Origin: CAZPWF01 sp964610775 | GTDB taxonomy: Bacteria; Patescibacteriota; Saccharimonadia; Saccharimonadales; JACQNP01 | NCBI GenBank assembly: GCA_964610775.1 | Contig: CAZSZC010000014.1 | Coordinates: 1-19,781 of the forward strand | Length of the DNA: 19,781 bases | Reading direction: 5' to 3' | Part shown: in pieces, positions 1-8,380 of the stretch | Numbering within the stretch: position 1 is the stretch's first letter | Layout of the letters: each line of letters starts with the position of its first letter | Notes under the pieces: model-generated | What the model saw: only the letters and a program-made list of their open reading frames with translations | What the model was told of the DNA's origin: nothing | The model's database searches: none | Translations under genes and position numbers: made by a program

Positions 1-1281
1 CTTATAGTAATAGGCCCGCGGTCAGCACTATTTAGTCCTCTTAAAAATCTAGGACTCATAGTTGTCGACGAGGCTCATGATCAAGCTTATAAGCAAGAAC
101 AGTCTCCACATTATCAAACCACTCGCGTAGCTGCACAGCTTGCCAAACTCCATAACTCAAAACTTATTCTGGGTGGTGCTACACCTAATGTTACTGATTA
201 TTATGCCTTTAAAAATAAGGGATTACCTATTATCCGAATGACCACGCCAGCAATATCATCTGATCTTAGCGAAAGCGAAATTCAAGTAGTATCAATTAAG
301 GAACGAGATAACTTTACGAGGTCAGTTTGGCTATCTAACCAGATGCTAGATAAAATCCAAGACTCCCTTGCTAATAAAAAACAATCTTTGGTCTTTTTAA
401 ATCGTAGGGGTTCAGCACGTGTTGTTATGTGCCAGAATTGTGGTTGGCAAGCACTCTGCCCCAGATGTGACATACCACTTACTTATCACGGAGATAAACA
501 TAGTCTGCGTTGCCACACTTGCGGTTACGGATCGTCATCACCATCAAGCTGTTCGACCTGTCACGCTACCGAAATACTATATAAAAGTGTCGGTACGAAG
601 GCTATTACCGATGAACTTTCGAGACACTTCCCGGAAGCTCAAATAGCGAGATTTGATAGTGATAATTTGGTTTCAGAACAACTAGACAAACATCACGATG
701 CTATTCAGAACGGTAAAATAGATATTCTTGTTGGCACGCAACTATTAACCAAAGGTCTCGACTTACCGAAGCTTGCAGTTGTCGGTGTCGTGACAGCAGA
801 CACAGCATTAACTTTCCCAGACTACACCGCGGAAGAAATTGCGTTTCAGCAACTAAGTCAAATTATTGGTCGCGTTGGACGTGGACACGTTGCCGGTTCG
901 GTCGTCGTACAGACATATTATCCGGAAAATTCTAGCCTAAATGCGGCTGTAAACAAAAATTACTCATTGTTTTATGAACAACAAATTTTGGAAAGAAAAA
1001 AGTTTTTATTTCCACCCTTTTCATATGTTCTAAAGTTGAGTTGTGGTAGAAAAAGTGTCAATTCTGCAAAAAAAACTTGTGAAAATTTGCATACATTTAT
1101 TGAATCACTACCCCTGTCCGTTAAGGTCATAGGACCAGCTCCAAGCTTTAGAGAAAAACAAAACGATCTATACTACTGGCAACTTATAATTAAATCTAAA
1201 AAAAGAGACCAATTGACAGCAATAATTAAACAACTGCCTAATCAAATTAACTACGATATTGACCCAAATAATCTGTTGTAA
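1..1281 (+). CDS. priA: Primosomal protein N' (PriA helicase), 5'-truncated
   Basis: This is the C-terminal 426 residues of the replication-restart helicase PriA. The reading frame is open from base 1, so the N-terminal DNA-binding part and Walker A motif lie outside the window; the ATG at 238 is internal. Visible in order: helicase motif II DEAH (bases 67-78), motif III-like GATP (about 178-189), eight cysteines in four CxxC pairs (about 430-560) forming the two structural zinc sites that sit between the helicase lobes, then motif V (GTQLLTKGLDLP) and motif VI (QIIGRVGRG, near 860-890) with its arginine finger. The family reloads DnaB at stalled forks. It is followed by def and fmt on the same strand, a common bacterial order. 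Identification is secure; only the upstream end is missing. Confidence 0.95.
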   Translation, partial: LIVIGPRSALFSPLKNLGLIVVDEAHDQAYKQEQSPHYQTTRVAAQLAKLHNSKLILGGATPNVTDYYAFKNKGLPIIRMTTPAISSDLSESEIQVVSIKERDNFTRSVWLSNQMLDKIQDSLANKKQSLVFLNRRGSARVVMCQNCGWQALCPRCDIPLTYHGDKHSLRCHTCGYGSSSPSSCSTCHATEILYKSVGTKAITDELSRHFPEAQIARFDSDNLVSEQLDKHHDAIQNGKIDILVGTQLLTKGLDLPKLAVVGVVTADTALTFPDYTAEEIAFQQLSQIIGRVGRGHVAGSVVVQTYYPENSSLNAAVNKNYSLFYEQQILERKKFLFPPFSYVLKLSCGRKSVNSAKKTCENLHTFIESLPLSVKVIGPAPSFREKQNDLYYWQLIIKSKKRDQLTAIIKQLPNQINYDIDPNNLL

Positions 1282-1315
1282 CCATTACCATTTTTTTTAC
1301 GTCCAAAAATTGCGG

Positions 1316-1321
1316 TATACT
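1316..1321 (+). promoter_or_regulatory. -10 box of def, leaderless spacing
   Basis: TATACT ends 8 nt before the def ATG, so transcription would begin at or next to the start codon. There is no Shine-Dalgarno sequence in between. A -35 box is not clear; the region upstream is a T-run (1291-1298). Confidence 0.5.
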
Positions 1322-1329
1322 AACCTAAT

Positions 1330-1902
1330 ATGACAAAAGACGACATAATTACTTTACCTAATAAGCACCTACGGACCCGCTCCAAGAAGGTTGGATTGAT
1401 TGATGATAAAGTACTTCAGTTAGTTAGTGATATGGAGAATGCCACTCTAGATTGGGAAGATAGTCGAGATCATGAAGTCGGCGTAGCCTTGGCAGCAGTT
1501 CAGGTCGATAAGCTACTTAGGGTTGTGGTGATTCGAAACAACTTTGATGATAAGAACGATCGTTCTTTCCAGATATTTATTAATCCCGAAATAACAAAGT
1601 ATGAAGGTGATGTAATTGAAGATTACGAAGGCTGTTTAAGTATTACTGACGTTTATGGAAAAGTTCCACGACATAGCAAAGTCCGTGTCAAAGCACTCAA
1701 CGAGAAAGGTAAACAGATCCGTATAACTGTTGATGGTTTTCTAGCCAGAGTATTTCAGCACGAAATTGATCATACCAATGGCATTGTCTTTATAGATCAC
1801 ATAAAGGATAACCCTGAGGCATTCTTTAAATTAGACGTCGATGGGCATCTAATACCTTTGGATTATGAAAAATCCGTAAAAAATAACAAGAATCTCTGGT
1901 AG
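1330..1902 (+). CDS. def: Peptide deformylase
   Basis: Peptide deformylase, 190 aa, removes the formyl group from the N-terminal Met of new proteins using a metal ion. The three family motifs are present: motif 1 as GVALAAVQ (residues 51-58), motif 2 EGCLS (100-104) carrying the metal-binding Cys102, and motif 3 QHEIDH (143-148) with metal ligands His144 and His148 and catalytic Glu145. Motif 1 departs from the usual GxGLAAPQ form, with Ala for the second Gly and Val for Pro; the key Gln58 is kept. The ATG at 1330 gives a normal N-terminus and lies 8 nt after a -10 box. fmt starts 5 bp downstream, so the two genes that open and close the formyl-Met cycle are co-transcribed. Confidence 0.93.
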   Translation: MTKDDIITLPNKHLRTRSKKVGLIDDKVLQLVSDMENATLDWEDSRDHEVGVALAAVQVDKLLRVVVIRNNFDDKNDRSFQIFINPEITKYEGDVIEDYEGCLSITDVYGKVPRHSKVRVKALNEKGKQIRITVDGFLARVFQHEIDHTNGIVFIDHIKDNPEAFFKLDVDGHLIPLDYEKSVKNNKNLW

Positions 1903-1907
1903 TAAAA

Positions 1908-2822
1908 GTGAAGGAATCAGTGGTTTTTTTTGGTAGCGGCCCAGTTGCTGCAGAGTCATTGAGATTGTTAGCAGAAAATTTTAATATCGAAGTCGTCGTC
2001 ACCAAACCAAAGCCCACACATCACAGAGGCAATTTCCCCGTTCTAGACCTTGTTAAACAACTTAATTTACCCGTAAAGACCGTTACAAACAAGAACGAGC
2101 TAGACGAACTGATAAGCAGCAAGCCCTTCGATAGTAAACTTGGTGTAATAATCGATTTTGGGATTATTGTGAGTCGCAAAGTTATAGACTACTTCCCACT
2201 CGGAATCGTGAATAGTCACTTCTCTCTGTTGCCTGAATGGCGCGGCGCAGATCCAATAACTTTTTCAATACTAAGTGGTCAGCCAAAAACTGGCGTTAGT
2301 TTGATGCTGATTGATGAGGGCTTGGATACTGGTAAGCTACTAACTTATAAAACACTACCGATCGAGCCAATGGACACAACCCAAAGCCTTACAGATCGCC
2401 TAATTAAGCTAAGTGATAAGTTGTTACAAGATTATTTACCAAAATACGTCATTGGATCTATTAAGCCCAAAAACCAACCACACCCCGACCGAGCTACGTA
2501 TTCTCGCAAGCTCACCAAGGAAGATGGCATAATAGACTGGAATAAGTCTGCACAACAGATCGAGCGAGAGATTAGAGCCTACATTGAGTGGCCAAAAAGC
2601 AGAACAAAAATAGCAGACAAAGAAATAATCATTACCAAGGCTCACGCGTTGCCAACCAATATACCAAATAATCCAATTGGTAAATTTGAAGCCGTAGGAA
2701 ATGCATTAATGGTCGAATGTGGTAAAGGTACCCTGTGTATTGATCGCCTAAAACCAGCCGGCAAATCGGAAATGACCGCCATGGCTTTTCTAGCCGGATA
2801 CAAAAATCTAATTAATCAATAA
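1908..2822 (+). CDS. fmt: Methionyl-tRNA formyltransferase
   Basis: Formylates Met-tRNAfMet with 10-formyl-THF as donor. The protein is 304 aa, a normal length. An N-terminal Rossmann-like start (VVFFGSGPVAAESL, residues 5-18) is followed by the signature SLLPEWRGADPI (106-117). Asn102, His104 and Asp140 match the catalytic Asn106-His108-Asp144 triad of the E. coli enzyme with a constant offset of 4. The C-terminal OB-like tRNA-binding domain follows from about residue 205. The start is GTG with no Shine-Dalgarno, 5 bp after the def stop, so translational coupling with def is likely. It ends 1 bp from the convergent minus-strand gene, and no terminator hairpin is visible in the gap. Confidence 0.94.
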   Translation: MKESVVFFGSGPVAAESLRLLAENFNIEVVVTKPKPTHHRGNFPVLDLVKQLNLPVKTVTNKNELDELISSKPFDSKLGVIIDFGIIVSRKVIDYFPLGIVNSHFSLLPEWRGADPITFSILSGQPKTGVSLMLIDEGLDTGKLLTYKTLPIEPMDTTQSLTDRLIKLSDKLLQDYLPKYVIGSIKPKNQPHPDRATYSRKLTKEDGIIDWNKSAQQIEREIRAYIEWPKSRTKIADKEIIITKAHALPTNIPNNPIGKFEAVGNALMVECGKGTLCIDRLKPAGKSEMTAMAFLAGYKNLINQ

Positions 2823-2823
2823 A

Positions 2824-3192
2824 TTACTGTTGCGGAGAAGTTTGTGGGGGCATCTGTTGTGGAGGTTGTTGTGCTGCTGCATCGCGACTAGCAGCTACTA
2901 TCGTGTCAGCAGAAGCTTTGATTTCATTTTTTAGATTCTCAAGCTCACTAGCTACAACCTTTTTATAGTCAGGAAAGTTAGTTTCGAGCCACTTTAGAGC
3001 GCCAGCTTCGTCATTTCTGTCAATAAAACCTTCAAACTCATCAAGTTGTTCATTAGTCATCTGTTCGGCTAATTTCATACCCACACGCATTTCAAGCGTT
3101 TCGTATATGTGTCGCAGCATAGTGTTCTTTTCTTGGGGTGGCAATTCGCCAAGACCAAGTTCTCTAAGTAAATTGTCATCGAGCTTAAACAT
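2824..3192 (-). CDS. DUF5663-like small protein
   Basis: 122 aa. A helical N-terminal part (residues 1-90) resembles, from memory, the DUF5663 family common in CPR bacteria: MFKLDDNLLRELGLGELP, then acidic helices with ExxxGxxLAEQMTNEQLDEFE-type spacing. The C-terminus is a Gln/Pro-rich tail (about 105-122) that is probably disordered. Function is unknown. A Shine-Dalgarno AAAGGA lies 8-9 nt before the ATG, and a TTGTTC-16-TACAAT promoter overlaps the end of the upstream 928-aa gene, so it may be transcribed both with and without that gene. It converges on fmt with a 1-bp gap. Family assignment needs a profile search; that it is a real gene is well supported by the ribosome site and codon-like reading frame. 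Confidence 0.7.
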   Translation of the reverse strand: MFKLDDNLLRELGLGELPPQEKNTMLRHIYETLEMRVGMKLAEQMTNEQLDEFEGFIDRNDEAGALKWLETNFPDYKKVVASELENLKNEIKASADTIVAASRDAAAQQPPQQMPPQTSPQQ

Positions 3193-3224
3193 GTACTGTG
3201 TCCTTTCTGCTTTTTTATTGTAAC

Positions 3225-6011
3225 CTAGTTGCCACTAAGAACAAGCTTTTCGGCATCTTCTAAGCTCATGCCCTGTGCTACTAGTTCTTGAATGCGAGTT
3301 GCTTGCAAGAACTGATTAAGCTGCAACTGCTGTATCTGTTGCGCATAATCAACATATGCTGGAAGTTTAGCGTCAAATTCTGGGGTTCCTACCTTAAGTC
3401 CTGAGTGATCTTCGACAGCTTTCAAACCAGTTAGATACTGATCCAAGTTCTTACCAGTTTGAACCTGTTGCGCATATTCAACATATGCTGGTAGTTTAGC
3501 GTCAAATTCTGGGGTTCCTACCTTAAGTCCTGAGTGATCTTCGACAGCTTTCAAACCTGCAGCATATTGCTTAACTTGTGCTTTTTGCATCTCTTCAGCT
3601 AATTTAGAGCTCTGAGCAATTGATTTATCTAGAGCCCCTGTGCCCTGTGGATTTGTGAAGCTTGGATTGTTTAGATTACCCTGAACATCAGCTGTCGTTG
3701 TACCCTGGTTAAATTGCGGGTTAGTCTTTACAACGTGATCATAGTTGGCCTTATAACCATCAAAGAATTTCTCAGAATCCTTACTATGCATCCAGGCATA
3801 GACTTTCGCCTGATCTTGGGTGCTTAGACTATTCCATACTTTTTCTTGTTCTGCAGTCATGTTTTCAAGCTTTGGTAGTGAAGGTCCATTTGGTTGTTGA
3901 GGAATGCTTGTGCCAGAACTATTAGGCGTCGTAGTAGTTGTAGTTTGCTCAATAGTTGTTCCAGGTCGAGCTGTTCCGACCGTTGTACCAGATCCGCCTG
4001 GGCGAGTTGATGGCGTCGTGTTGTTAGTTATCGAGCTACCGGTACCGTGGTTTTCAATAGTAGTACCGCCAGCACCTGGCACTGCCGCACCTCCAGAAGG
4101 TTGCTGCGCAGCGCCACCTGTTGTAGTTGGTGGAGTATTACCGCCACCCGAGTGTGCATCAACGGTATTACCACCCCTAAAGTGACCAAGCAGTGTATTC
4201 GATAAGGTTGCACTTATAAGACCTATCCCCATACCTAAGGCTAGAGATCCAATCAATCTCTTTCGGTTAGTGCTTAGTATCTCGGCACTAGTTTCTAGTG
4301 TCCCAGCAATAATATCCGATGTTAGTATTGGGCCTTTTAGGTCGGCTACGCCACCAGGTTTTCTATCGATTTTTTCTTCAATTTTATCCCTTGCAATTTT
4401 TAAGCCTTCAAACCCGGCTTGCTGGGCTCGTGTTTCAACAGCTCCCTTACTTTTCCCACTAAGGTTTACGTTAGCAGCGGTACGAGCTGCTGAACGAGCT
4501 AAAATAACACCGATTCCGGCTGCGGCACTCGTACCGAGCACGACTGCACCAACTGCTCCAGCAGCTGCGGCTGGGATAGCTAGAGTAGCACCTCTTTTTA
4601 TATTACCTTTGCTGAACATAGCCTTGAGATTAACGCTCTTCTTTATACCTGCCCAGCTCTTATCTTTCTTCAGGCCCGTCCAGTCTAGGACTTGCTCTCC
4701 AGATCCCCACTCATCCCATTTATTAAAGAACTTGCGAAGTACCTTGCTACGAGGCCCCTTACTCATCCATCCATTAGCAATTTGATTCTGCAGGTCATCA
4801 ATTTCTGCTAAACTATAATCAACAGCAAATTGCTCTATTTGGTCGTCCGTTGCACCCTCATCTCGCAAGCGCTTAGCAACTATAGCGCCGGCTTGGTTTT
4901 TGAGCTTAGAATATGCAGCCTCTAATCTTTTACCACCTTCGACTGTATATCTTGGATCAATACCCTGAGCCGTTCTCATATGTACGTTGTAGTCAATGAA
5001 CTTACTACGAGCAACGTCAGCCGTTTCGATAATCAATCTTTCGTCATCAAGCATATCTGCAGTACTTACCAGGTAATCAAGTGTGGCTTTGTCGGTATAT
5101 CCTTGCTTCTGGAGCAACTTAACTTCACTATCACGTAGATTATCGCGAATTTGCTTGCGCTGTTTATCGTCAGCAGCAATAGCATCTTTATCGTAACCTT
5201 CGCCCATAGCCACAGCTATGCGGTTCTTTATTACGCGCTTTTCGATTCGCTCTAGAGCTTCTTTTCTCTGAGCTATCTCTTTATCAAGATCAGATCTAGA
5301 TTTCTTAACTTCTTCTCGCTGCTTCTCGCTAGCAGGAACCTTTGGAGGTTTAGAATTTACAGCTGGTTTAGATTGTGGCGCCTCTCCAGCTTTGGCAGTG
5401 GAACGCTTTAGATATTCTACTACTACTCGCCTTCGTGATTTCGCTTTTGGTGATTCTGGGCTTTTGGATGAGGGTGGCGGCGGTAGATCCGACAGCTTAG
5501 GTGGCGGCGGTAGATCCGATAGCTTAGGTGGTGATGTTGACTTTGGTTTTGGCTCCTCTTCGTCAGAGCTACCTATGATCACTTTGGTTGCGTCTTTTGC
5601 CTCATCAAGTGTCTTGCGTGATGTCTTCACTTCTTCTCTAGACGTACTTGTGGTTGGTTTTTCGCCTTCACTAGCCGCCTTTTCACTAGCAGCTTTTCTA
5701 GCAGCTTTTCTAGCAGCTTCAGCACGTGCTTTTAGATGCTCTGGTATCTCACTCGCAGTTGGCTCTTCAATTGGGGCAGCGTTTCTAGTTATAGGCACAT
5801 TAGGTATTTCAGAGGCAGTTACATCACCAATGAAAACATTACCCTCACCACTAGAAGGCATAAATCCAATAAACCTGCCGTCATCGTGTACGGGGCCACG
5901 CTCGACCGTACCACCACTAACAGTTACCTGACCCTGCATAGATTCAGGAGTATGAGTATGTGTGAATAACGGTTCAGGTGAAGATTCGTGACCACGTTCG
6001 AATGAAGACAT
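3225..6011 (-). CDS. Large repeat-containing membrane protein, function unknown
   Basis: 928 aa, not recognised as a known family. Residues 1-225 are low complexity: acidic, Ala/Lys-rich, with a Pro-rich stretch (two-plus copies of the 9-mer PPPPKLSDL near 155-185). A charged, probably coiled-coil region runs from about 227 to 275, followed by a mostly helical soluble part to about 470. Two hydrophobic segments follow: Ala/Gly-rich at about 475-505 and a second at about 585-607. Next comes a Gly/Thr/Ser/Pro linker (about 615-710), then a C-terminal region with a 43-residue repeat (818-849 and 861-892). There is no signal peptide. A plausible reading is a cytoplasmic N-half, a membrane hairpin or anchor, and an outside C-terminal repeat region, but topology is inferred. 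Promoter TTGATA-17-TAATAT lies upstream and AAGGA is 10 nt before the ATG. Confidence 0.85.
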   Translation of the reverse strand: MSSFERGHESSPEPLFTHTHTPESMQGQVTVSGGTVERGPVHDDGRFIGFMPSSGEGNVFIGDVTASEIPNVPITRNAAPIEEPTASEIPEHLKARAEAARKAARKAASEKAASEGEKPTTSTSREEVKTSRKTLDEAKDATKVIIGSSDEEEPKPKSTSPPKLSDLPPPPKLSDLPPPPSSKSPESPKAKSRRRVVVEYLKRSTAKAGEAPQSKPAVNSKPPKVPASEKQREEVKKSRSDLDKEIAQRKEALERIEKRVIKNRIAVAMGEGYDKDAIAADDKQRKQIRDNLRDSEVKLLQKQGYTDKATLDYLVSTADMLDDERLIIETADVARSKFIDYNVHMRTAQGIDPRYTVEGGKRLEAAYSKLKNQAGAIVAKRLRDEGATDDQIEQFAVDYSLAEIDDLQNQIANGWMSKGPRSKVLRKFFNKWDEWGSGEQVLDWTGLKKDKSWAGIKKSVNLKAMFSKGNIKRGATLAIPAAAAGAVGAVVLGTSAAAGIGVILARSAARTAANVNLSGKSKGAVETRAQQAGFEGLKIARDKIEEKIDRKPGGVADLKGPILTSDIIAGTLETSAEILSTNRKRLIGSLALGMGIGLISATLSNTLLGHFRGGNTVDAHSGGGNTPPTTTGGAAQQPSGGAAVPGAGGTTIENHGTGSSITNNTTPSTRPGGSGTTVGTARPGTTIEQTTTTTTPNSSGTSIPQQPNGPSLPKLENMTAEQEKVWNSLSTQDQAKVYAWMHSKDSEKFFDGYKANYDHVVKTNPQFNQGTTTADVQGNLNNPSFTNPQGTGALDKSIAQSSKLAEEMQKAQVKQYAAGLKAVEDHSGLKVGTPEFDAKLPAYVEYAQQVQTGKNLDQYLTGLKAVEDHSGLKVGTPEFDAKLPAYVDYAQQIQQLQLNQFLQATRIQELVAQGMSLEDAEKLVLSGN
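3336..3557 (-). repeat. Two 93-bp direct repeats, 129-bp period, inside the 928-aa gene
   Basis: Copy A is 3336-3428 and copy B is 3465-3557; they differ at only two positions by eye. They encode two copies of a 31-residue unit beginning LKAVEDHSGLKVG within a 43-residue period. The near-identity at the DNA level, including third codon positions, points to a recent internal duplication or gene conversion. Confidence 0.9.
5473..5526 (-). repeat. 27-bp tandem repeat encoding Pro-rich 9-mers
   Basis: Two adjacent 27-bp units (starting 5473 and 5500) encode PPPPKLSDL, and a degenerate third unit follows. They lie in the disordered N-terminal part of the 928-aa protein. Confidence 0.8.
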
Positions 6012-6048
6012 ATAGATAAAATCCTTACATTTAGAAATTTACTATACT

Positions 6049-6077
6049 ATATTAGCATAAACTTAATAATTTATCAA
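6049..6077 (-). promoter_or_regulatory. Promoter of the 928-aa gene
   Basis: On the minus strand TTGATA (6072-6077) and TAATAT (6049-6054) are separated by exactly 17 bp, giving a leader of about 30 nt that contains AAGGA. Confidence 0.65.
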
Positions 6078-6100
6078 GTCTTTTTATATTAAATAGTCGT

Positions 6101-6550
6101 TTATGTCAATAACCAAAAAATAACCAGAATTGCTACCACCAAACCTATAAAAGAGCCGATAATAATCGGCCATTTATAGCTTCTAGTTGGGGCTGAAAAA
6201 GCTGTAAACGCAGCCAGTGCTTGATTGTAGTCAACATCCTCATTTTTCGCATTTGGGTCAACTGCAGATGGCTGTACAATTGGTGCAGTTTGTTGGCCCT
6301 GTTGAGCTGCTGTTTGTTGCAATATTGAACCGACCGACTGCATGGGTTGGTAATGGCTAGCATCCCCTTTACGCTCATGACTTTGCTCATATGTTTGCTC
6401 TATGGGTTCGTCTCTTTCGGCTGCATCAATAACTCGATCCATGATGCGCTCTGTGATTGCCTCTTTATCTATAGTACTAGGAATTTCAACCTCAGAAAGT
6501 TCTGGAGCATCTTTAAATGTATCTAGTGTGTTACCACTTTGCTCACTCAT
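6101..6550 (-). CDS. Small C-terminally anchored membrane protein
   Basis: About 149 aa, not recognised. Residues 1-120 are acidic and Gln-rich, probably disordered, with repeated E/R-rich helices; a single hydrophobic segment (WPIIIGSFIGLVVAILVIFW) forms the extreme C-terminus, followed by only a few residues, so it resembles a tail-anchored protein. The ATG at 6550 is chosen because an in-frame ATG at 6589 would overlap infB and would lie upstream of the -10 box: TATAGT (6561-6566) ends 10 nt before this ATG, with TTGCGC (6584-6589) 17 bp further up. No Shine-Dalgarno is present. It sits between infB and the 928-aa membrane protein, which may be a partner, but that is only inferred from position. 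Confidence 0.75.
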   Translation of the reverse strand: MSEQSGNTLDTFKDAPELSEVEIPSTIDKEAITERIMDRVIDAAERDEPIEQTYEQSHERKGDASHYQPMQSVGSILQQTAAQQGQQTAPIVQPSAVDPNAKNEDVDYNQALAAFTAFSAPTRSYKWPIIIGSFIGLVVAILVIFWLLT

Positions 6551-6560
6551 AACTTTTAAT

Positions 6561-6589
6561 ACTATACAATTACTATAGGTTTCGCGCAA
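6561..6589 (-). promoter_or_regulatory. Promoter inside the 3' end of infB
   Basis: TTGCGC-17-TATAGT on the minus strand, inside the last codons of infB. It would give the small downstream membrane gene its own near-leaderless transcript. Confidence 0.55.
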
Positions 6590-8330
6590 CTACTTCGCGC
6601 GTAAAGGCTTCTAGTCTGTCATCAACTTGCAGGTCGACTTTTACTGGAGTAGTGAAGCTAAGCCCACACATCTCACCTTCTAACACTTCCTTGGTATCCG
6701 TTGGGCCATGCTTTAGGTTGGTTATTTCAACTTCAGCCAATTGTTCTTTATCTCGCATAACTTTGGCAAATCCAGGTATTACCAGCTTACCCTTAGTAAC
6801 TTCACCGCCACAAATAACTTCTGTTTTAGTGGTCTTAAATACACCTTTAACTACAAGACGCCCGGTTTCGGTTTCTACAACCTCTGGAGCCAATCTATCA
6901 CTCATCTCTTGCTTAGCGTCATCTATTAATTCGTAGATAATCTTGTACAGGCGAACTGGGACTTTATCACGAGATGCTACCTGCTTAACATTTTGTGGCA
7001 TACCAACATTAAATCCATATATTATGGCATCGCTGGAATGTGCCATGTGAACATCATTCTCGTTAATAGGACCTATACCAGAGCCAACTACACGCACAGC
7101 AACTTCAGCCGTATCCATAGAGCGCAGACTGTCTATTACTGACTTTAGCGAGCCCTGAACATCAGCTTTTATCAATACATTAAACTCGGCCAGCTGATTG
7201 CTCCGATCAATAATACGAATAAGTTCACTGCTGTTTACGCCACTCCTATTACTGTCGTGCTTTCTATCATGCGAGGCACTTGATGCGATGTTACGAGCTT
7301 GTTTTTCATTTTCCACATAAGTAAACTCATCACCAAAACGCGGAACTTCCTTAAAACCTGTAACGACAACAGGGGTTGAAGGCAAAGCTTCTTTAATAGC
7401 TTTACCCTGGGGGGTTTCTAGATTACGAACCCTAGCATATGTACCTCCAGCAACAATAAAATCACCTGGATGGAGTCTGCCCGACTCCACTAGAGCAACA
7501 GCCACTGGACCTCGTCCTTGCTCCATATGTGCCTCGATAATTAATCCACTAGCCGCTACATCCAAATCAGCCTTTAGTTCCTCAACATCTGTTACTAGCA
7601 AAACCATATCTAGCAAAGCATCTATGCCCTTCTTAGTTTTGGCTGAGACTTCAACAACTATTGTGTCACCACCCCACTCTTCTACTAGAAGGTCCTGTTC
7701 AGACAATTGCTGCTTGATGCGATTGACGTCCGCACCTTCCTTGTCTATCTTGTTAATCGCAATAATCATATTAACGCCAGCCTTGCGCGCAAACCGAATA
7801 GCCTCAAGAGTCTGTGGCTTTATGCCGTCGTCGGCAGCAACTACTATTATTACCAAGTCGGTTAATTGAGCACCGTGCTCTCGTAATGCAGCAAAGGCCT
7901 CATGGCCAGGAGTATCTAGGAAAGTAATCAACCGATCGTTGTGGCTTATCTGATAAGCCGAGATATGTTGAGTAATGCCGCCAGCTTCGCCCTTTGCAAC
8001 ATCCGCCTCCCTAATAGCATCAAGTAAACTGGTTTTACCATGATCAACATGACCCATTACAGCTACTACAGGTGGACGCGACTCAGCCTTATCGCTGGTT
8101 GCTCGCTTTTCACGAACAGGAGCCTCAACAGCTACTTTCTTCGTCAGCTCAATATCTAAATTAAGCTCTCCAACTATGATTGAAGCTGTATCAAAATCAA
8201 TACTCTCATTAACTGTCGCCATGATACCGTTCTTCATCAGTTCGGTTATCAGAGTGGTGACTGGGATCATCAGCTTTTCAGCCAGCGAGCCGACGGTAAT
8301 CATATCTTCGATTTCGATAGTAGTGGACAT
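6573..8330 (-). CDS. infB: Translation initiation factor IF-2
   Basis: 585 aa. IF2 places fMet-tRNA in the 30S P site and drives subunit joining with GTP. An IF2_N-like module (residues 5-55) is followed by a short linker and the full GTPase set: G1 GHVDHGKT (93-100), G2 GGITQH (117-122), G3 DTPGH (139-143), G4 NKID (193-196), G5 SAKT (229-232). The beta-barrel and C-terminal fMet-binding regions follow. It lacks the long N-terminal extension of E. coli IF2, as expected for a reduced genome. An AAAGGAG sits 7 nt before the ATG. rpsA lies 50 bp upstream on the same strand, with no obvious terminator between, so the two translation genes are probably one transcript. Confidence 0.96.
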   Translation of the reverse strand: MSTTIEIEDMITVGSLAEKLMIPVTTLITELMKNGIMATVNESIDFDTASIIVGELNLDIELTKKVAVEAPVREKRATSDKAESRPPVVAVMGHVDHGKTSLLDAIREADVAKGEAGGITQHISAYQISHNDRLITFLDTPGHEAFAALREHGAQLTDLVIIVVAADDGIKPQTLEAIRFARKAGVNMIIAINKIDKEGADVNRIKQQLSEQDLLVEEWGGDTIVVEVSAKTKKGIDALLDMVLLVTDVEELKADLDVAASGLIIEAHMEQGRGPVAVALVESGRLHPGDFIVAGGTYARVRNLETPQGKAIKEALPSTPVVVTGFKEVPRFGDEFTYVENEKQARNIASSASHDRKHDSNRSGVNSSELIRIIDRSNQLAEFNVLIKADVQGSLKSVIDSLRSMDTAEVAVRVVGSGIGPINENDVHMAHSSDAIIYGFNVGMPQNVKQVASRDKVPVRLYKIIYELIDDAKQEMSDRLAPEVVETETGRLVVKGVFKTTKTEVICGGEVTKGKLVIPGFAKVMRDKEQLAEVEITNLKHGPTDTKEVLEGEMCGLSFTTPVKVDLQVDDRLEAFTREVVARNL

Positions 8331-8380
8331 TTTGGCTCCTTTCTGGCAATTGCCGACGAACGTTACATTAACTTCTTACC

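Noticed and set aside
3904..4185. Plus-strand open frames opposite the 928-aa gene (also 4270-4785 and 5392-5931)
   Set aside because: They are reverse readings of low-complexity Gly/Thr/Pro/Ala codons; no start signals, and the minus-strand gene has promoter and ribosome site.
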